From Sciurus carolinensis (Eukaryota > Chordata > Mammalia > Rodentia > Sciuridae): a stretch of 64,000 nt of DNA. The position numbers and the translations under genes are program-made. The stretch covers positions 173,567,098-173,631,097 of the forward strand of contig NC_062217.1 of NCBI RefSeq assembly GCF_902686445.1, in the 5' to 3' direction. Positions 1-11,835 of the stretch are shown here, in pieces. Within the stretch, counting starts at the first letter, position 1, and each line of letters opens with the position of its first letter. The notes below the pieces were generated by a model that was not told the origin of the DNA, ran no database searches, and worked only from the letters and a program-made list of their open reading frames with translations.

Positions 1-300
1 TTTTAATGGACCCCTGTCAGAGACGGCTATAATGAGCAGGAGTGTGGTAATAAATATCCGTGTTCCCCTCCACCGTCAGGGCTTTTCCTGTAGAGCTGCG
101 TGTTACAATCAATATAGCCTTTTTTAAGACTAAAAAATAAGCAAACCTTTGAACTACATGAATATGCTCTTCAGTCTATGAGAACCATCTGGCTGCGGTG
201 TTCAGAAAATCACAGGCACCAAATAATTTGTAGGGGAAAATGTCATTTTCTTTCCTTGCATGTTCAGTTGCTCAATAAATCATAGAAATTATGGGTTGGG
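1..300. promoter_or_regulatory. Candidate conserved noncoding element (window edge)
   Basis: This is moderately AT-rich, repeat-free sequence with homeobox-like and TAAT-containing words and no long open frame. It resembles the other candidate CNE blocks of the window and probably continues to the left of base 1. The call rests on composition and absence of repeats only; no alignment was possible. Confidence 0.3.
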
Positions 301-790
301 GGTTCCCCCCACCCCTTTCAGGGAAAAAGTAAATGTCCTCCTTGCAGCGAATTTGGGAAGAAAGTAAAAATCGGGCATTATAAGATAGGTTTGGTTAGGA
401 GCCCGTTGTGGATCATGTGAGCAGAGTGAAGGGGCTTGATTTTGAATTTCTACTTGGGGAACTTTCTGGCTCAAGTGAGCATCAGATTCAGCTGTGAAAA
501 CAATCACCAAGTAGTGGCCTCTTATAAGGTGCAGCGGCGGGGAGAGGCTAGGCCCCCTGGAACAGGCTTCTCCAGGGTCTCCCCAGGCTGCGGCCCTGCC
601 CTGGTGCTGCAGGGGAGAGGAAGCAGGGACACAGACTCTGCTCCGTCTTCCTCTGACCTCCTTGGCTGCATGGAGCAAGGGAGGCAGCTGTCGGGTTCTG
701 GTTAAAGCTGGGGCCCTGTGAGCACAGGGGAATGGAGTTCTGAGGGCAGCCAGCCGTGTGCGTGTGTGGTGGATTTTGTGAGGAGCATTT
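301..790. other. Unique noncoding sequence, nothing recognised
   Basis: GC content rises after about base 500. Opposed open frames of 129 codons (minus, 289-678) and 89 codons (plus, 436-705) overlap here, and neither reads like a known protein. No repeat family was recognised up to the SINE target-site duplication at 791. Confidence 0.4.
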
Positions 791-964
791 AAAAGCTCGA
801 GAACAGCCAGGCGCTGAGTGACTGAGGCAGGAGGATCACAAGTTCAAAGCTAGTCTCAGTGAGGCCCTGTCTCAAATAAAAGGGACTGGGGATGTGACTC
901 AGTGGTCAAGTGCCCCTGGGTTCAATTCCTGTTACTACCCCCCCACCAAAAAAAAGCTTGAGAA
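791..964 (+). repeat. Squirrel-type SINE (B1/ID-like) with target-site duplication
   Basis: The body runs 806-955 on the plus strand. The left part holds the Alu/B1-like 'gaggcaggaggatcacaag' region. The right part has the tRNA/ID-like 'ctggggatgtgactcagtgg' followed by 'cccctgggttcaattcc', and the end is an A-run at 948-955. The flanks carry a 13-nt duplication with one mismatch (aaaagctcgagaa at 791-803, aaaagcttgagaa at 952-964). The 5' end is truncated relative to a full-length copy. This organisation is characteristic of sciurid genomes and is the main clue to the organism. Confidence 0.85.
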
Positions 965-974
965 TAGTATAAAA

Positions 975-2335
975 CCCAGAATTACGTTCTTGACATTGTG
1001 TTATTTTAAAAGAATGGTAAAAATTACATAGCAAACCTTCAATTTTCAGTGTATAATTCATTGAGCTTTGATGACATAACCAGCCATAGAACCACCACCC
1101 TAACCAAGATCTAGAACACCCAAAAGGTCCCCTCATGCCCTTCAATCCACAGTCGGTCATATTAGTAGGTCGGTCTTGGTCAAGTCTCTTTGTAGACACC
1201 TGTTCTCATTTCTCTGGATTAAACCCCAAGCTGGGGAGTGACTGGATCAGATGGCGGATATGTTTGGCTTTGTAAGAAATTGCCAGAATTTGCCCAAAGT
1301 GGCCTCCCTGCTTCCACCAGCAGCAGGTCTAGGTTGTTCCACCCTCCCTAGGACTGGTATCTGGTTTCAGGTGGGTGTGGTGTGCTGCCCCGTTGGTTGT
1401 GATTTGCATTCTAAGCCTTCCGTCCCTCTGGAATCAGGCTAGCAGAGGTTTTTGCCATTGATTTGTGGTTTCCCATCCAAGTACTTTGTCAGATCTGTGA
1501 GCTGTGATATATATAAATTTTTGCTTGCAAATTTGTTTTTCTGATAGACTTTTGATGAGAAGGTTTTAGTTTTGAAGAATTCAGTTTTACATTTAATGAT
1601 TTCTTTCTTCAAGAACTATTCCCTGCTATAATTTCACCAATATATTCTCCTGCAATTCTGGAAGCTTCTTCCTTGGTTTTTGTTTAGAGAGGTGACCCAT
1701 TTTGAGTTCCATTGTGAGCCACAGTTCATTTTTTTCTTAATCAGTTTTTTTTTCAGGATTTGTTGGAAAAAGCCCCCAGATTTTCCCCTATCGAATCACC
1801 TTGGTGCCTTTGTCAGAAGTCAGCGGCTGTGAGTGGGGTCCTGTCTGGGCACTGCTGGGCACACCGGTGCTTGTTCTCTGCCAGCTCACACTGCCTTGGC
1901 TCCATACCTTGGCGACCGGCCTTGAAATCGGGGAGGCGCGTACTCAGCCTCTCTTAAGGTCACCTGGTTCTAGGTCTTGTTGTAACACATCACCTCTAGA
2001 GTTCGCTGCCCATTCTTGTTGGGGGGGGTTAGTGGAGAGTTGTGTGAATGTTTTTTGGAGATTGACACATCGATATTGAACTTGTCAATCTGTGACATGA
2101 TTTTGCTGTTTATTTGGGTTCTGTTTCATTTCCTTAGCAGTGAGTTGTAGTTTCCAGCATAGAGACTTGTGTGTCTTTTATGAAATTGATTTTTAAATAC
2201 TTTGCTCTTGATGGTATTCCAAGTCAGTTTAAAACTTTAACTTTTAAATTATTGCTGCTGGTTACAGCAATTGATTTTTGTATGTTGATCTTACGTTCTG
2301 TGATCTTGGCTAAATTCATGTGCCGCAGTGTCCAC
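975..2335 (-). mobile_element. Old L1 (L1M-type) LINE fragment, 3' part
   Basis: Read on the minus strand this is the 3' UTR and distal ORF2 of an ancient L1. The plus strand carries the typical antisense words in order: 'tcattgagctttgatgacat', 'accaccaccctaaccaagat', 'aaaggtcccctcatgccctt', then 'ccaaagtggcctccctg' and 'ttgatttttgtatgttgatct'. No ORF2 reading frame survives, so the copy is dead. The right border is set where AT-rich L1-like text changes to unrelated sequence and is uncertain by tens of bases. Confidence 0.8.
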
Positions 2336-2892
2336 CCCCCACCTCCTTGCCTGTGGTTTTACTTTCTGATGTTTGTTACCCATCCTCAGCCAGGGTCTAA
2401 AAATATTAAATAGCAAGTTCCAGGAAGAGCCACTTCATAAGCCCTAAGTTGCATGCCTGTCTGTAGACCCTCGCTGCTGCACTCTTCGTCCCTTATCCAG
2501 CGGGTCTGTGCTGTATATGCTACCCGCCCGTCAGTCCCCTGCCAGCCGTCACGGTTATCAGACCCGTGGTGGTAGTGCAGTGCTCATGTTCAGGTGCCCT
2601 CGGGTGTACAGTGCTGGCCCCACAGTCATGCTGGCAGAAGCAGGGAGGGTCTTCAGGTGCCTCCCATCACAGGGAGATGCTGTCCAGTGGATGCTGTCCA
2701 GTCAGACTGTGTGCACACGACTTGCATCTCCTTCGAACCATTCTGTTTTGTGTTGATCTCACTGTGCCTGACATACAGTCTGTACCCGAGGCACGTGGGT
2801 GGAAGGTGGTAAGTACAGGATTGGGTGCTGCCAGCGTCAGGCACCCGCTGCGGTGCAGTGGATCTTCTGGGTAGGTAGAGCCTAATGATGCT
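2336..2892. other. Unique noncoding sequence between L1 and MER2
   Basis: The base composition is mixed, with open frames up to 102 codons (plus, 2566-2874) overlapping in several frames. That is expected by chance at this GC content. No domain, RNA gene or repeat family was recognised. Confidence 0.35.
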
Positions 2893-3199
2893 CAGTCAGC
2901 CCTCTGTGTCTGAGGCTCCTGCATCTGAGGACTCAGCAACTGGGGATCAAAAATTCTGGGGAAAATTGCATTTGCTCAGAATGAGTATCGGCTTTTCTCC
3001 TTATTATTCCCTGAACAGTGCATTAGACAAAGCAGCATTTGTGTTTATTAGATATCGTAAGTAGTCCAGAGATTTACAGTGCACCGGAGCATGTGCCTGG
3101 GTCATGTGTAGCTACACCGTTTTATGTAAGGCACGGAGCGTCCTTGGACTTGGTGTCCTTGGAGGTCCTGGAGCCAGGTTCCAGGTTGGAGGAGGACTG
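2893..3199. mobile_element. MER2-like (Tigger/pogo) nonautonomous DNA transposon
   Basis: A nearly complete 307-bp element. It begins CAGTCAGCCCTC and ends GGAGGACTG, so the two ends form degenerate terminal inverted repeats. Internal words match the MER2 layout: 'ggactcagcaactggggatc' near the left end, a 'tattccctgaacagtgcatt' segment, a 'gtagtccagagattta' segment, and 'tggtgtccttggaggtcctg' near the right end. The element has no coding capacity. A truncated copy in the opposite orientation lies at 15612-15766. Confidence 0.8.
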
Positions 3200-5407
3200 T
3201 TCCGGGCTTCGCGGTTCTTAAGGGCTTCCTGCACGTCTCTGGTTTGTGCAAGGGGTTGGCGCATCTCCCTGCACATTTTCTTTCTTGGCACTCTTGGCCC
3301 CCACCAGTAGAACGTTGGGTACCCAGCCGATGGTGGACGGCCCTACCTGTCCCATTCACAGGCATTCTGTGCCTCCTGCCCGGGTGGGGCTCCCTTTTTG
3401 GGCTTCGCAGGGGTCCCCTTCAGGCTGAGGGTGCGACTGCAGCCTGTTGGGCTTGTCGCCTGCTTTCTCCGCGTGTTGACGTGACCTCTGGACTTCACTC
3501 CTGCACTCTAAAGGTGGTGGAGCAAGTTAATCGTGGAACAGGGAGCCTGCCTTGACGTGCAGGACTGCCACTCTTCATGCCACAGGCCGTCCCGGCCAGC
3601 GTTGAGGACGGGGGAAGGTGGAAGAGTTTCCTGGGTCCTGAGAGAGTGACGGGCAGGACCAGCAGGGTTTCCCTCGTGTCCTTGGCCAAGTCCAGCTTTG
3701 CCGGCACGGTTTCCCATGTGGAAGGCTCCCGAATCGGTGCTGCCCCTCCAGCTGGGTGCTCCCCCGCCGCCCTCTGGCAGCTGACCCACGGCCCAGGACC
3801 GTGCGCGGATCACCCTTCTGTGGGTGCTCCACATCCACTTCCTTCCTCCAAAGCCACACCCCCTCAGTGGGTGAGTGGCAGGTTGGCGCTGCCGTCTGTC
3901 TGCAGAGGATTCTGTGTAAGGCCAGCTCTGGTTCTGTTCACCCGTATGTGTGGCTTTGTTTGTACGGCGATTGCTGATGTGTTTTATGTGGGTCACAATA
4001 TTCGCTTCCCTTTCCCTTCCTGAAATACACCAAAGCCTCAGTTTGGAAAGTGGCATAAGAGTTTACAGCCTCCTGCCCACATCAGGTTTCTACTACCCGC
4101 CTCTTTGCGGGAGCGCGTGGCCCTGGCAGGAGCTGGGCCCACCCCCCCCGCACCGTCATCCTGTCTTGAAGCCTCGCCTTGTCACCATGCTGGCAGCAGC
4201 AGGCGCTTCGTGAGGGTTGTGGTGTGCATTTGTTATTTCTGTATGCTCTTCCGAGACTCGCTTAGTGTGGCACAAAGTCCATTGCAGTGTTCGATTACTT
4301 GAAAAACTGGACGGTACGACCCTGGATCATGCTTACCTCACAAAGGGTAGCAGGTGAGCCAGGGATCCTGGGTGCTGGAGGGAGCCAGGTGGGCTCCTCT
4401 TTCATCAAGGATTTGCTCTCCAGTTTTTGTTTGTATAAACCTTTTAGTAATACCATACTGAAAAAAAAAATATGGTCTAACCAAACCACACCAGAAACTG
4501 TAAGTCCTTTTGTGTCTTGAGAAATTTAAAAACTACTTGCAGGTCATTTCCTGCCTCACAGGACTCTGCTGGTGTCCTGGTGGTGTGGTTCCATTACGGA
4601 TTTGCAGATCTGCCTCTTGGCTTCTTGCTGCTGGCCCTGGTGTGGAGGCCAGGTGGGAGCAGGCAGTGAGGGCTCCCTCTTGTCCTAGGGCTTGGCTGGC
4701 TGCGTTGGGTCTCCGCTCCCATTAGACTGGCTGTGGCCTGCTGTGGCACGAGCACTTGTCCCTGCAGGGCCTCCTGCTGTTCCTGGAAGGGTTCTCATAG
4801 GGTGTCAGATGCACTGCCCTCTCACTCGCTGCCTTGCAGGGAGGAGGGCAGCTGAGCTCTTCTGGAGGGACGCGGGCTGGAAAGTGGCAGGGTGCTTCCC
4901 TCCTAGCAGGTGACTGGTGGAGCCTTCTGCTCATTCCTCTTCACTTCTTGCCCTCATATGTCTTGGGAAACCTCGAGGGTCTGTCGCCCTGCACACGCAG
5001 GACTTCACCCTGTGCTGGCGTGTGCCTGCCGTGTGCTCTTTCACCCGGCGAGGCCCAGCTTCAACAGCACCTCACGGCCACTAGCCATGATGTCTTCCTG
5101 GAAGCTGTAAACTTAACCTTCTGGCAGATTTGGAAGTCTTAATGCAGGTACTCACAGTGCCACTACCAGTGCTCTGCCAAGGGGACAGGCCTCCTGAGGA
5201 CACAGGTTTAAGAAGCACCTAGCAGAGGTCCATCTGAGAGTCCGTCTTCCACATGCAGCAGGCTCGGCTGTTAGGTCACTTCTCTCCGATGGCTTGAAAT
5301 AATGATTAGTGCAGCATGTGCTTAAAGATGTGATGATTTACTCAGGTTCCTCCGTGAGGCTCAAGTGTCTTTCTGTGAGGAAGACTTCACCAGCTCTCCT
5401 CTGGGCT
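3200..5407. other. GC-rich unique sequence, no gene recognised
   Basis: Many overlapping open frames occur on both strands; the longest is 182 codons (minus, 3508-4056). None has a recognisable domain or splice-bounded structure. The stretch around 4200-4520 is less GC-rich and includes an A-run near 4460. A polymorphic or decayed repeat could be hidden here, but I cannot name one. Confidence 0.4.
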
Positions 5408-5601
5408 TTTATTTATTTATGGTACTGGGGATTGAACCCAGGGCACTTAACCATTGAACCACATACCCAGCCCTTCATTTTGAGACAGCTTCTCATTAAG
5501 TTGCTTAGTGCCTAAGTTGCTAAGGCCTGCTTTGAACCTGTGATCCTCCTGCTTCAGCCTCCTAAACTGCTGGGATTATAGGCGTGGCCACCATACCCAG
5601 A
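5408..5601 (-). repeat. Squirrel-type SINE, first of a back-to-back pair
   Basis: A minus-strand copy. The plus strand shows the T-rich tail, then 'ggtactggggattgaaccca', then the antisense B1-like part 'gcttcagcctcctaaactgc' and 'tgggattataggcg'. It abuts the next SINE directly, in the same orientation. Confidence 0.88.
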
Positions 5602-5787
5602 CTTTATATTTGTGTGGTCCTGGGAATTAAACCCAAGGGTGCTCTACCCATGAGCTACACCCCCAGCCCTTTTTATTTCAAAATAGTGTCTTGCTAAGTT
5701 TTCCTTGACTGATCTTGAACTTGCCATCCTTCTGCCTCAGCTTCCCAAGTCACTGGGGTTACAGGTATGTGCTACTGCTCCTGGCTC
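5602..5787 (-). repeat. Squirrel-type SINE, second of a back-to-back pair
   Basis: A second minus-strand copy starts directly after the first. The plus strand reads 'ggtcctgggaattaaaccca', then 'ctgcctcagcttcccaagtc' and 'ggttacaggtatgtgctac'. It is more diverged from the family pattern than its neighbour in places. That fits two separate insertions, one into the tail or edge of the other, rather than a recent tandem duplication. Confidence 0.87.
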
Positions 5788-8225
5788 ATCTGGGTGTTAA
5801 AAAGAGTGGAAGTCCTCTGTAAGCCAGGACCACCATCTTGCCTGGGTGCCTCTGTTCCTGATTGGTAGCCCTGTCAGCGTGAAAGGTTACTTCACCTGTC
5901 TCTGGATAAGTTATCAGTAGTGGATAGTAGTGGAAGGTCTTGTGACTTATGTTGTCAGTAACACAGTGTCTGTATATGCCATGCCACGTGCTAGGCTGTG
6001 GCCTCATCAGCTTGGTAGCTTGGAAGACAAGATAGGAAGCCCTATCCATTCCTGTCCCATCCTTTCCACTGATTCTCAGGAGGGATCCCTTGTTTCCCTG
6101 CAGAGAGGGTCCTGGGAGTGTACACGGGGCTATACCAGAGGCCTACAGAGCTAGCTCTGGGCCTCAGATACAGGACAGATTGTGATCTACTGTCAGCTGG
6201 ACACCAGTGTGAGGGTCCTGGTCCTGCATCCCAGCCCTTGAGCCCCTCGGGAATGTGTGTGACTCCTCAGGTCAAGTTGTGCAGATGGGATGGCAGATAA
6301 AAGCCCTTTCTGACTTCCAGACCTTGGAGCGTCTGCTCCTACACCCCAGATAGTCGGCCTCATATGACCTCCCAGCTCTTGTCCTCTGACCTGTCTCCCA
6401 GCCTGTTCAGTTGGCCCAGGGCTTACCCGAGGTCAGGGTAGGGATGGATCTGCTTCTGAGAAACTGTGGTCACTGAGATTCAGAATCCTCACCTTCTGCA
6501 ACCATTTCAGAAGCAGAGCGAAGGTTTTATTTCTGACCTCTTGGCTGTCACAAGAGGGCAGGGATGGCAAACTTGCATGTCTGTGTCCATGAGTTAGAAG
6601 TAAGTGGCTCATTTAATTCTGTCAGGATCCTCTTGGAAGAAAAGGACAGTTGGAGGGCAGTTACAGGTGTATGGGTCCCACACAGTACCGCTGTCGGACC
6701 AGGATTCATCGAAGGTTTGGGGGCATGAGCACACCGTGGGGGACAGAGGTAAACTAGTTAGCTTCAAGTGGGGAAGGTGGCGTTTTGCCTCTGAGCCACC
6801 TTGGGATCAAAATCCTTAAACCCCACTCTTAGCAGGAGCCTCTGCCGGGCTGCTCCTGTATGAGAAGGCAGGCAGCTTTCCCAGGACGTGCTGTCTCCTT
6901 CACTGGCCTTTCCCTCCTCCCACGAAGAGGGCACCTGGAGCAGGTATGTCCAGACCTGACAAATTGCCGTGTGACATGCAGTCCACTGGAGGAACTGTCC
7001 CCAATGTCCAGGCATCAAGTGGCACGCTGTCAGTTGTGGTAGCCAGCACCCGGGAGCATCTGCAGGTTAGGGGGTGTTGTTTCCTGCCTGGGCCTCTCCA
7101 GATTGTCCCAGCTGTGGCTTTTGCCCCCAGGGAAGGATCAGTGTCACATCGAGACCCGTGATGTGCAGTGTGTGGCCTGGGCAGGGAATCCCACCGGGAT
7201 TTGTAAGGGCGCAGTGGCCGTTTCTGATGGATCTGGCCAAACCAGCAGTGCCCTGCCCCCTTGGCCGCGGGCAGCCTCATGGAGTTGGCCCCACCCTCTC
7301 TGTGGACAGCCCTGAGTCCCAGGTGCAGCTGCCCCTGCTCTGGCACCTTGTGTTGGGGTCTGTTGCGTGGGTTTTGGCCCCCAGGCAGCTGCCTTGGGTC
7401 GCCCCTTTGCCCACTGCTCAGTCCTCGCTTCAGTCGAGTGTGGTCTTGAAGATCTGGTTAACAGCCGTGTTCACAGGGTAGGTCAAGGAGGCTCTGCAGG
7501 GAAAGCGTGGCCTTGATGTTGAGACTGGGGCCTCTCCCAGCCATCGGTGTTGTCTGTCTGCTGGGTGGCGAGACGGTGGCCAGCAGCAGGGAAGTGGGAC
7601 TTGGGGGTGACTTCTGCTGAGTGGCAGCTGCCCATCCACGAGTCTTTCCCAGCACCCGTCCTCGGGTACTGCCATGCAGCTGGTGGTGCCATGTCACTTT
7701 ATCAGTGAGAGGAAAGGCTGGCGGCAGGGTCTCTGGAGGAAGATCTGGGGAGGAAGCAGTGTTCCCTCCACGTGAGTTTTGTGCCAGACCGCCCCTGGCA
7801 GGGCCGACTTTCTATCAGCTGGCGTTCCGTCCACCTGCTTCTAAGTGTGGGGCTCCAGAGATGCTGAGGGCTGGAGAGGACACCCTCCAGGTCACGTCCA
7901 GTGTGGAAGCTCGAGAACAAGAGCCGTGAAGTGGCCCGAGGATGGCGCGTGTTGGTCCGCAGTCTGTGCACGGCACTGCAAAGCCACAGAATGCGCCGAG
8001 CTTGTCGGTGGCCCCGTTCTGCAGCGGGTGGAACCCGAGCAGGAGCCACCCAGTCATGGCTGAGATGCCCTCCTCCCATCCAAGGAGATTCCGTCTCCCC
8101 TCCACCCACCAAAGCAGCTGTGCGAGTCCAAGGCCCTCCGCCTGCTCCTTGTGTCCCACTGGGATTTGGTTTCTGCAGTGTTTTCTTACTGTTCGTGTAT
8201 CTTTAATATTTCCTGACATTGAAGC
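5788..8225. other. GC-rich unique sequence, no gene recognised
   Basis: Open frames up to 148 codons (minus, 6900-7346) and 136 codons (minus, 7702-8112) overlap others on both strands. No single frame dominates, as a real exon would. No repeat or RNA gene was recognised. Human-scale comparative alignment would be needed to find any exon here. Confidence 0.4.
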
Positions 8226-8520
8226 TATCTGCAGTCAGTGAATAAGCTTCAGTTTTTATTTTAAAAATTTTAGTCATTTAAGCCCTGAACTCTCAAAATG
8301 CACTTGGTTTGTTAGATTTCTTTTCAAAGCCATATTGGTAATTGGGCTCCCTGACGACATGCAGCGTAGCTCGTGAGTGATGGTCTCATGGCTCAAATCG
8401 AGTTCCGGGTTAAATGAGTTTAGTTTTGCATCATCTTGTGGTACATTCTTCCAGAATTCTTACTTCCAGTTGCTCTGTCAAGTGATCTTGGCGCATCCTT
8501 CATCTGAAAACACTGGCGAG
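8226..8520. promoter_or_regulatory. Candidate conserved noncoding element
   Basis: The text changes sharply to AT-rich, repeat-free sequence between two GC-rich stretches. It has TTTTAAAAATTTTAG and TTAAATGAGTTTAG-like words and no open frame over 60 codons. Inferred from texture only. Confidence 0.4.
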
Positions 8521-9639
8521 TAACTTGGGGTTCAGATTTCCTCATTTCTTCACTTATTCTCTGAACATGCGAGTGCCTGCCGTGTGTCACCGACCTTTTG
8601 ACAGGTCCTGGCTGGGCAGGAGTGTGCAGCCCCAGCCTGCAGGGGGCCCACGCCCTGCTCAGGCAGGCACAGGGCCTCAGTGGGTGTCACGTGGATGTGG
8701 AGATGGCTGAGCCATTGGGATGGGAGACCTGAATGAGGGTGCTGCCTGCAGAATGAGTAGGACCAGCCAAGTTGGACCACCTTGGTCGTAACCCAGTGGC
8801 CCAGGCTTGAAGGTGTCTGGGGCATGCAGAGAGGGCGTGTCCAGAGCATGGGGGCCCTGACTGGGCACTCGATCCCCCAGGACTGGGGAGGAGGTGTGAT
8901 GCTGTGCCCCAGGGTGGGGGAGGGGGAGCTGAGAAGGTGCTGCGCAGCAGAACAGGTGGGCTGGCCAAGGAGAGGCCCCAGAGGGACCAAAGGAAAGCAG
9001 ATGCCGAGGAGCGCGGAGCCTGGAGGTTGGCCGAGGGAGAGCCAGAGTGTCCTGTGGATTTTGCCTGTGCCTGCTCCCTCCCTGGACTCTGCCATGTTGA
9101 CTTCAGCTTTCTTCCAGCCCTGGCGCCTGGTGGGCTTCAGGGCCACGTGCTGCAGCTAGTCACTTTGCATCGTGTCACTTTGTAGTTTTGGTGTGCAAGT
9201 GTCACGTGCCAGGTGTTCTCTCACCACAGGTCAGAAGTGGAGATGATTCTGGTTCCATCTGAAACCAGTCACTCCTGGATGGATGGCCTCACCTGCAGCA
9301 CCAGGGGCTGTCTCACAGCTTTCCCTGTGTCTCCTTACAGAAGGTCACGCCATTTGGCCAGTGCAAGTGGACCATGTAGGACACTTGTTCACCTCGAGGC
9401 TCCTTCTCATGGCCTTTGCTGGTGGGGCAGCCCCCGCCACCTGCAGGCATCTTGAGAACAACCTGTGCTGGCCAGGCTCCTGATGGGACTCATTGCAACT
9501 TGGGAGCTGTGTCCTCCAGGAGGTCCTTGACCGCCGAGTACAGGTGTTGACACGGTCACCAGGCCTTCTCAAGGCAGAATGTGTGTGTCCTCCACAAGGT
9601 TTTCTGCCAGATGTTTACACCAGCTAAAACTGGAGCATG
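8521..9639. other. GC-rich unique sequence, no gene recognised
   Basis: The longest open frame is 198 codons on the minus strand (8550-9146). Its product would be rich in Pro, Ser, Gly and His with no recognisable motif, and it is overlapped by several frames of similar quality. I read it as a chance frame. Confidence 0.4.
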
Positions 9640-9813
9640 AGCAGCCCTGGGGAGATGCAGTTAGGGGGAGCAACCCTGGGTAGATGCAGTTAGGGGGAGC
9701 AACCCTGGGTAGATGCAGTTAGGGGGAGCAGTCCTGGGGAGATGCAGTTAGGGGGAGCAACCCTGGGTAGATGCAGTTAGGGGGAGCGGTCCTGGGGAGA
9801 TGCAGTTAAGGGG
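9640..9813 (+). repeat. 29-bp minisatellite, six units with two variants
   Basis: Six head-to-tail 29-bp units start at 9640, 9669, 9698, 9727, 9756 and 9785. Each contains 'agatgcagtta' and then a G-run. Two unit types differ at the 'caaccctgggt' versus 'cagtcctgggg' positions and occur in the order B-A-A-B-A-B (first B unit slightly variant). Such an array can vary in length between individuals. Confidence 0.95.
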
Positions 9814-9929
9814 AGAAACGCATTTTGGAGACAGCCTCTCATAATGGGACAATAGAAGCTTGAGGAGGCTGGTGTTTCCTTTGTTCATCCCTCAGGTAGA
9901 AAAACGTTCCCGGTATAGTCTGTGTGAGC

Positions 9930-9931
<2 letters not shown>

Positions 9932-9961
<30 letters not shown>
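9932..9961 (+). repeat. (TG)n dinucleotide microsatellite
   Basis: An uninterrupted run of about 14 TG units. It is a common mammalian microsatellite with potential for length polymorphism and Z-DNA formation. Confidence 0.95.
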
Positions 9962-9964
9962 TGC

Positions 9965-10310
9965 ATTCTGGAAACTTCCGTAGTGCTGCTTTAATGTCCC
10001 TTTCACTAAAAATACATATTTATACCAGGGGAGGAGACACTGTTTATCATTCTTCTGAATTATCAGATACCCCAAAGGTAACCTCCCCCAAATAGTGGTT
10101 TTTCCCTTCTAAAAATCATCTGGAAAAATACTGAGCTTTCTGATCTTTATTTCATCCAGTTCACTGGCTCTGCTAGGAAGAGTTATTATATAACCAGGCA
10201 CCACTTTTATTAAAAAGAACCAGGCCACTTATTTCCTTCAAAGTTTTTGTGTGTAAATCTTATCTAGGTAAACAAAACTCTTATTGAAGATAATATTTTG
10301 AGACCGTGAC
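9965..10310. promoter_or_regulatory. Candidate conserved noncoding element
   Basis: An AT-rich, repeat-free block directly follows the TG microsatellite. It contains GATA-like words ('ttatcagatac', 'cttatctaggta'), 'taaacaaaac' (forkhead-like) and several TTTATT/AATAAA-like words. There is no sustained open frame. The prediction is from texture. Confidence 0.4.
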
Positions 10311-11301
10311 ACTGTGCACACCAGCAGTGTGGCAGAGCCACGTCGTCCAGGCCTTGCTCTCCTGTCCTGTGGAGAGGCCACGCCCCCTCCCCAGGCTGTC
10401 AGGACTCCACATGAGCACAGACGGGCGGAGGCTGTCATGGTGAGAGACGGGGTCCCTTGTGTGGTGGTGCTCTGCAGGGGCTGCCTGCTGGCGGGGAGAG
10501 GTGACCTGTGGGTAAAAGGACTGGAGAGGGAAGAGTGTCCAGTGCTTCTGGTGGTCGGGCAGGGGTGGAGGGGCTCCTGGGCTGTCTTCGCTGTCCAAGG
10601 AGCTGGAAGAACGCTGCCTGTATCCACGCAGCAGAAGGTGTCATCTGGACGCACAGTGGTCCGGCCGACTGGCTGTAGCACATCCTCGCCTGTCTCCGAG
10701 GGGTCCTCTAGAGCTTCCTGGACCCCAGATGGCTAAACTTTGAGGGGTCTTGGCATCCAGGCCAGCACCACTCCTTTCATATGAAGAGACCAAAGCCCAG
10801 GTGTCACGCAGGGGCCCTGGCTGCCTTGGGGGCTGTACTCCTGGAGGCCGCCCCAGGCTTTTCCACCCTCTTGGGCAGGCGACAGTCCTAGTGGCAGGCC
10901 ACTTCTGGTCTTCCTGTGCAGCACAGGCTGAGCTGCTGAGCTTGTCAGGGTGTGTCCTGTCCTCCTGGAGGGCAACTAGCCTGCCACCTCTGCTCAGCTT
11001 TCCCACCTCTGCTGGGAGAGCCAGAGGTGGCCAGCCGAGGGGCCCACAGAGAGGTGGGGGGCATTAAAGGGCATGTGCCATGCGTTCAGGCCAGTGGTGC
11101 CAGAGACAGGTGTGCAGTGGCTGCTGTGCCCACCTAGGAGCGGCAGACGGGGAGAAGAGGCTCGGAGCCTCGGAGCCTGCGGGAGTAAAGCTGTGGTCCA
11201 GCTGCAGGGCAGGCTCGGCTCTGTGCACCATGCTTCTGTGATTACGGGGTGAGCTGTGGCTGGGTCAGCTTAGGCAGAAAGCATCCCTTATCAAGTTTGG
11301 C
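10311..11301. other. GC-rich unique sequence, no gene recognised
   Basis: Open frames of 147 codons (minus, 10238-10681), 140 codons (plus, 10314-10736) and 121 codons (minus, 10641-11006) overlap one another and show no known motif. No RNA gene or interspersed repeat is seen before the SINE at 11302. Confidence 0.4.
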
Positions 11302-11467
11302 GGGCAGGCGTGGTGCATGCCTGTGATTCTAGCCAGCCTGGAGGTGGGAGGAGCAAAGTTGAAGGACAACCGGTGACGGCCAAAACCTGTCTCAGAAAGT
11401 AAAAGGGCTGCCCTGTTCTCGGTGGCAGTGGATCGCCCTGGATTCCATCCCTGGCACCACACAAGCG
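11302..11467 (+). repeat. Squirrel-type SINE, diverged
   Basis: A plus-strand copy with the B1-like start 'ggcaggcgtggtgcatgcct', then 'gtgattctagc' and 'aaaacctgtctcagaaagta'. The ID-like right part is strongly altered ('ggattccatccctggcac'). It is more decayed than the copy at 806-955 and has no clear A-tail. Confidence 0.75.
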
Positions 11468-11835
11468 AGAGCACTCCCGGAGAGGGAGAGGGGTGCACTG
11501 TCATTCCAGCACATGGACGATGTCCAACCCTGGCTCCTGGCTGCCAGGCCACTGCCTCACAGAGGGGAAGGGGACGAGGCTTCTCCCTGGCCTCTTCACC
11601 AGCTCCTTAGCTGCTGCCTGCCCCCCAGCTGTGCCAGCCCCCAGGACCCCCTTGCAGGAGCCATGGCTAATCATGGGGTGTCTCAGTTTTCGAGAGCGCC
11701 AGGTTTTACTGCCTAAGAGCCCACAGCTGGACATGCTGCTCTCAACAGGGAGCTGCCTGCAGGGGGAGAGACTGACGGGCACCTGGAGCCTAGGCACCTG
11801 CCTTGGTGTCCGAGGGCCAGAGCTTGCTCAGGATT
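11468..11835. other. GC-rich unique sequence
   Basis: A short GC-rich spacer between the SINE and the AT-rich block. Its open frames (115 codons plus, 98 codons minus) overlap each other and are unrecognised. Confidence 0.35.
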
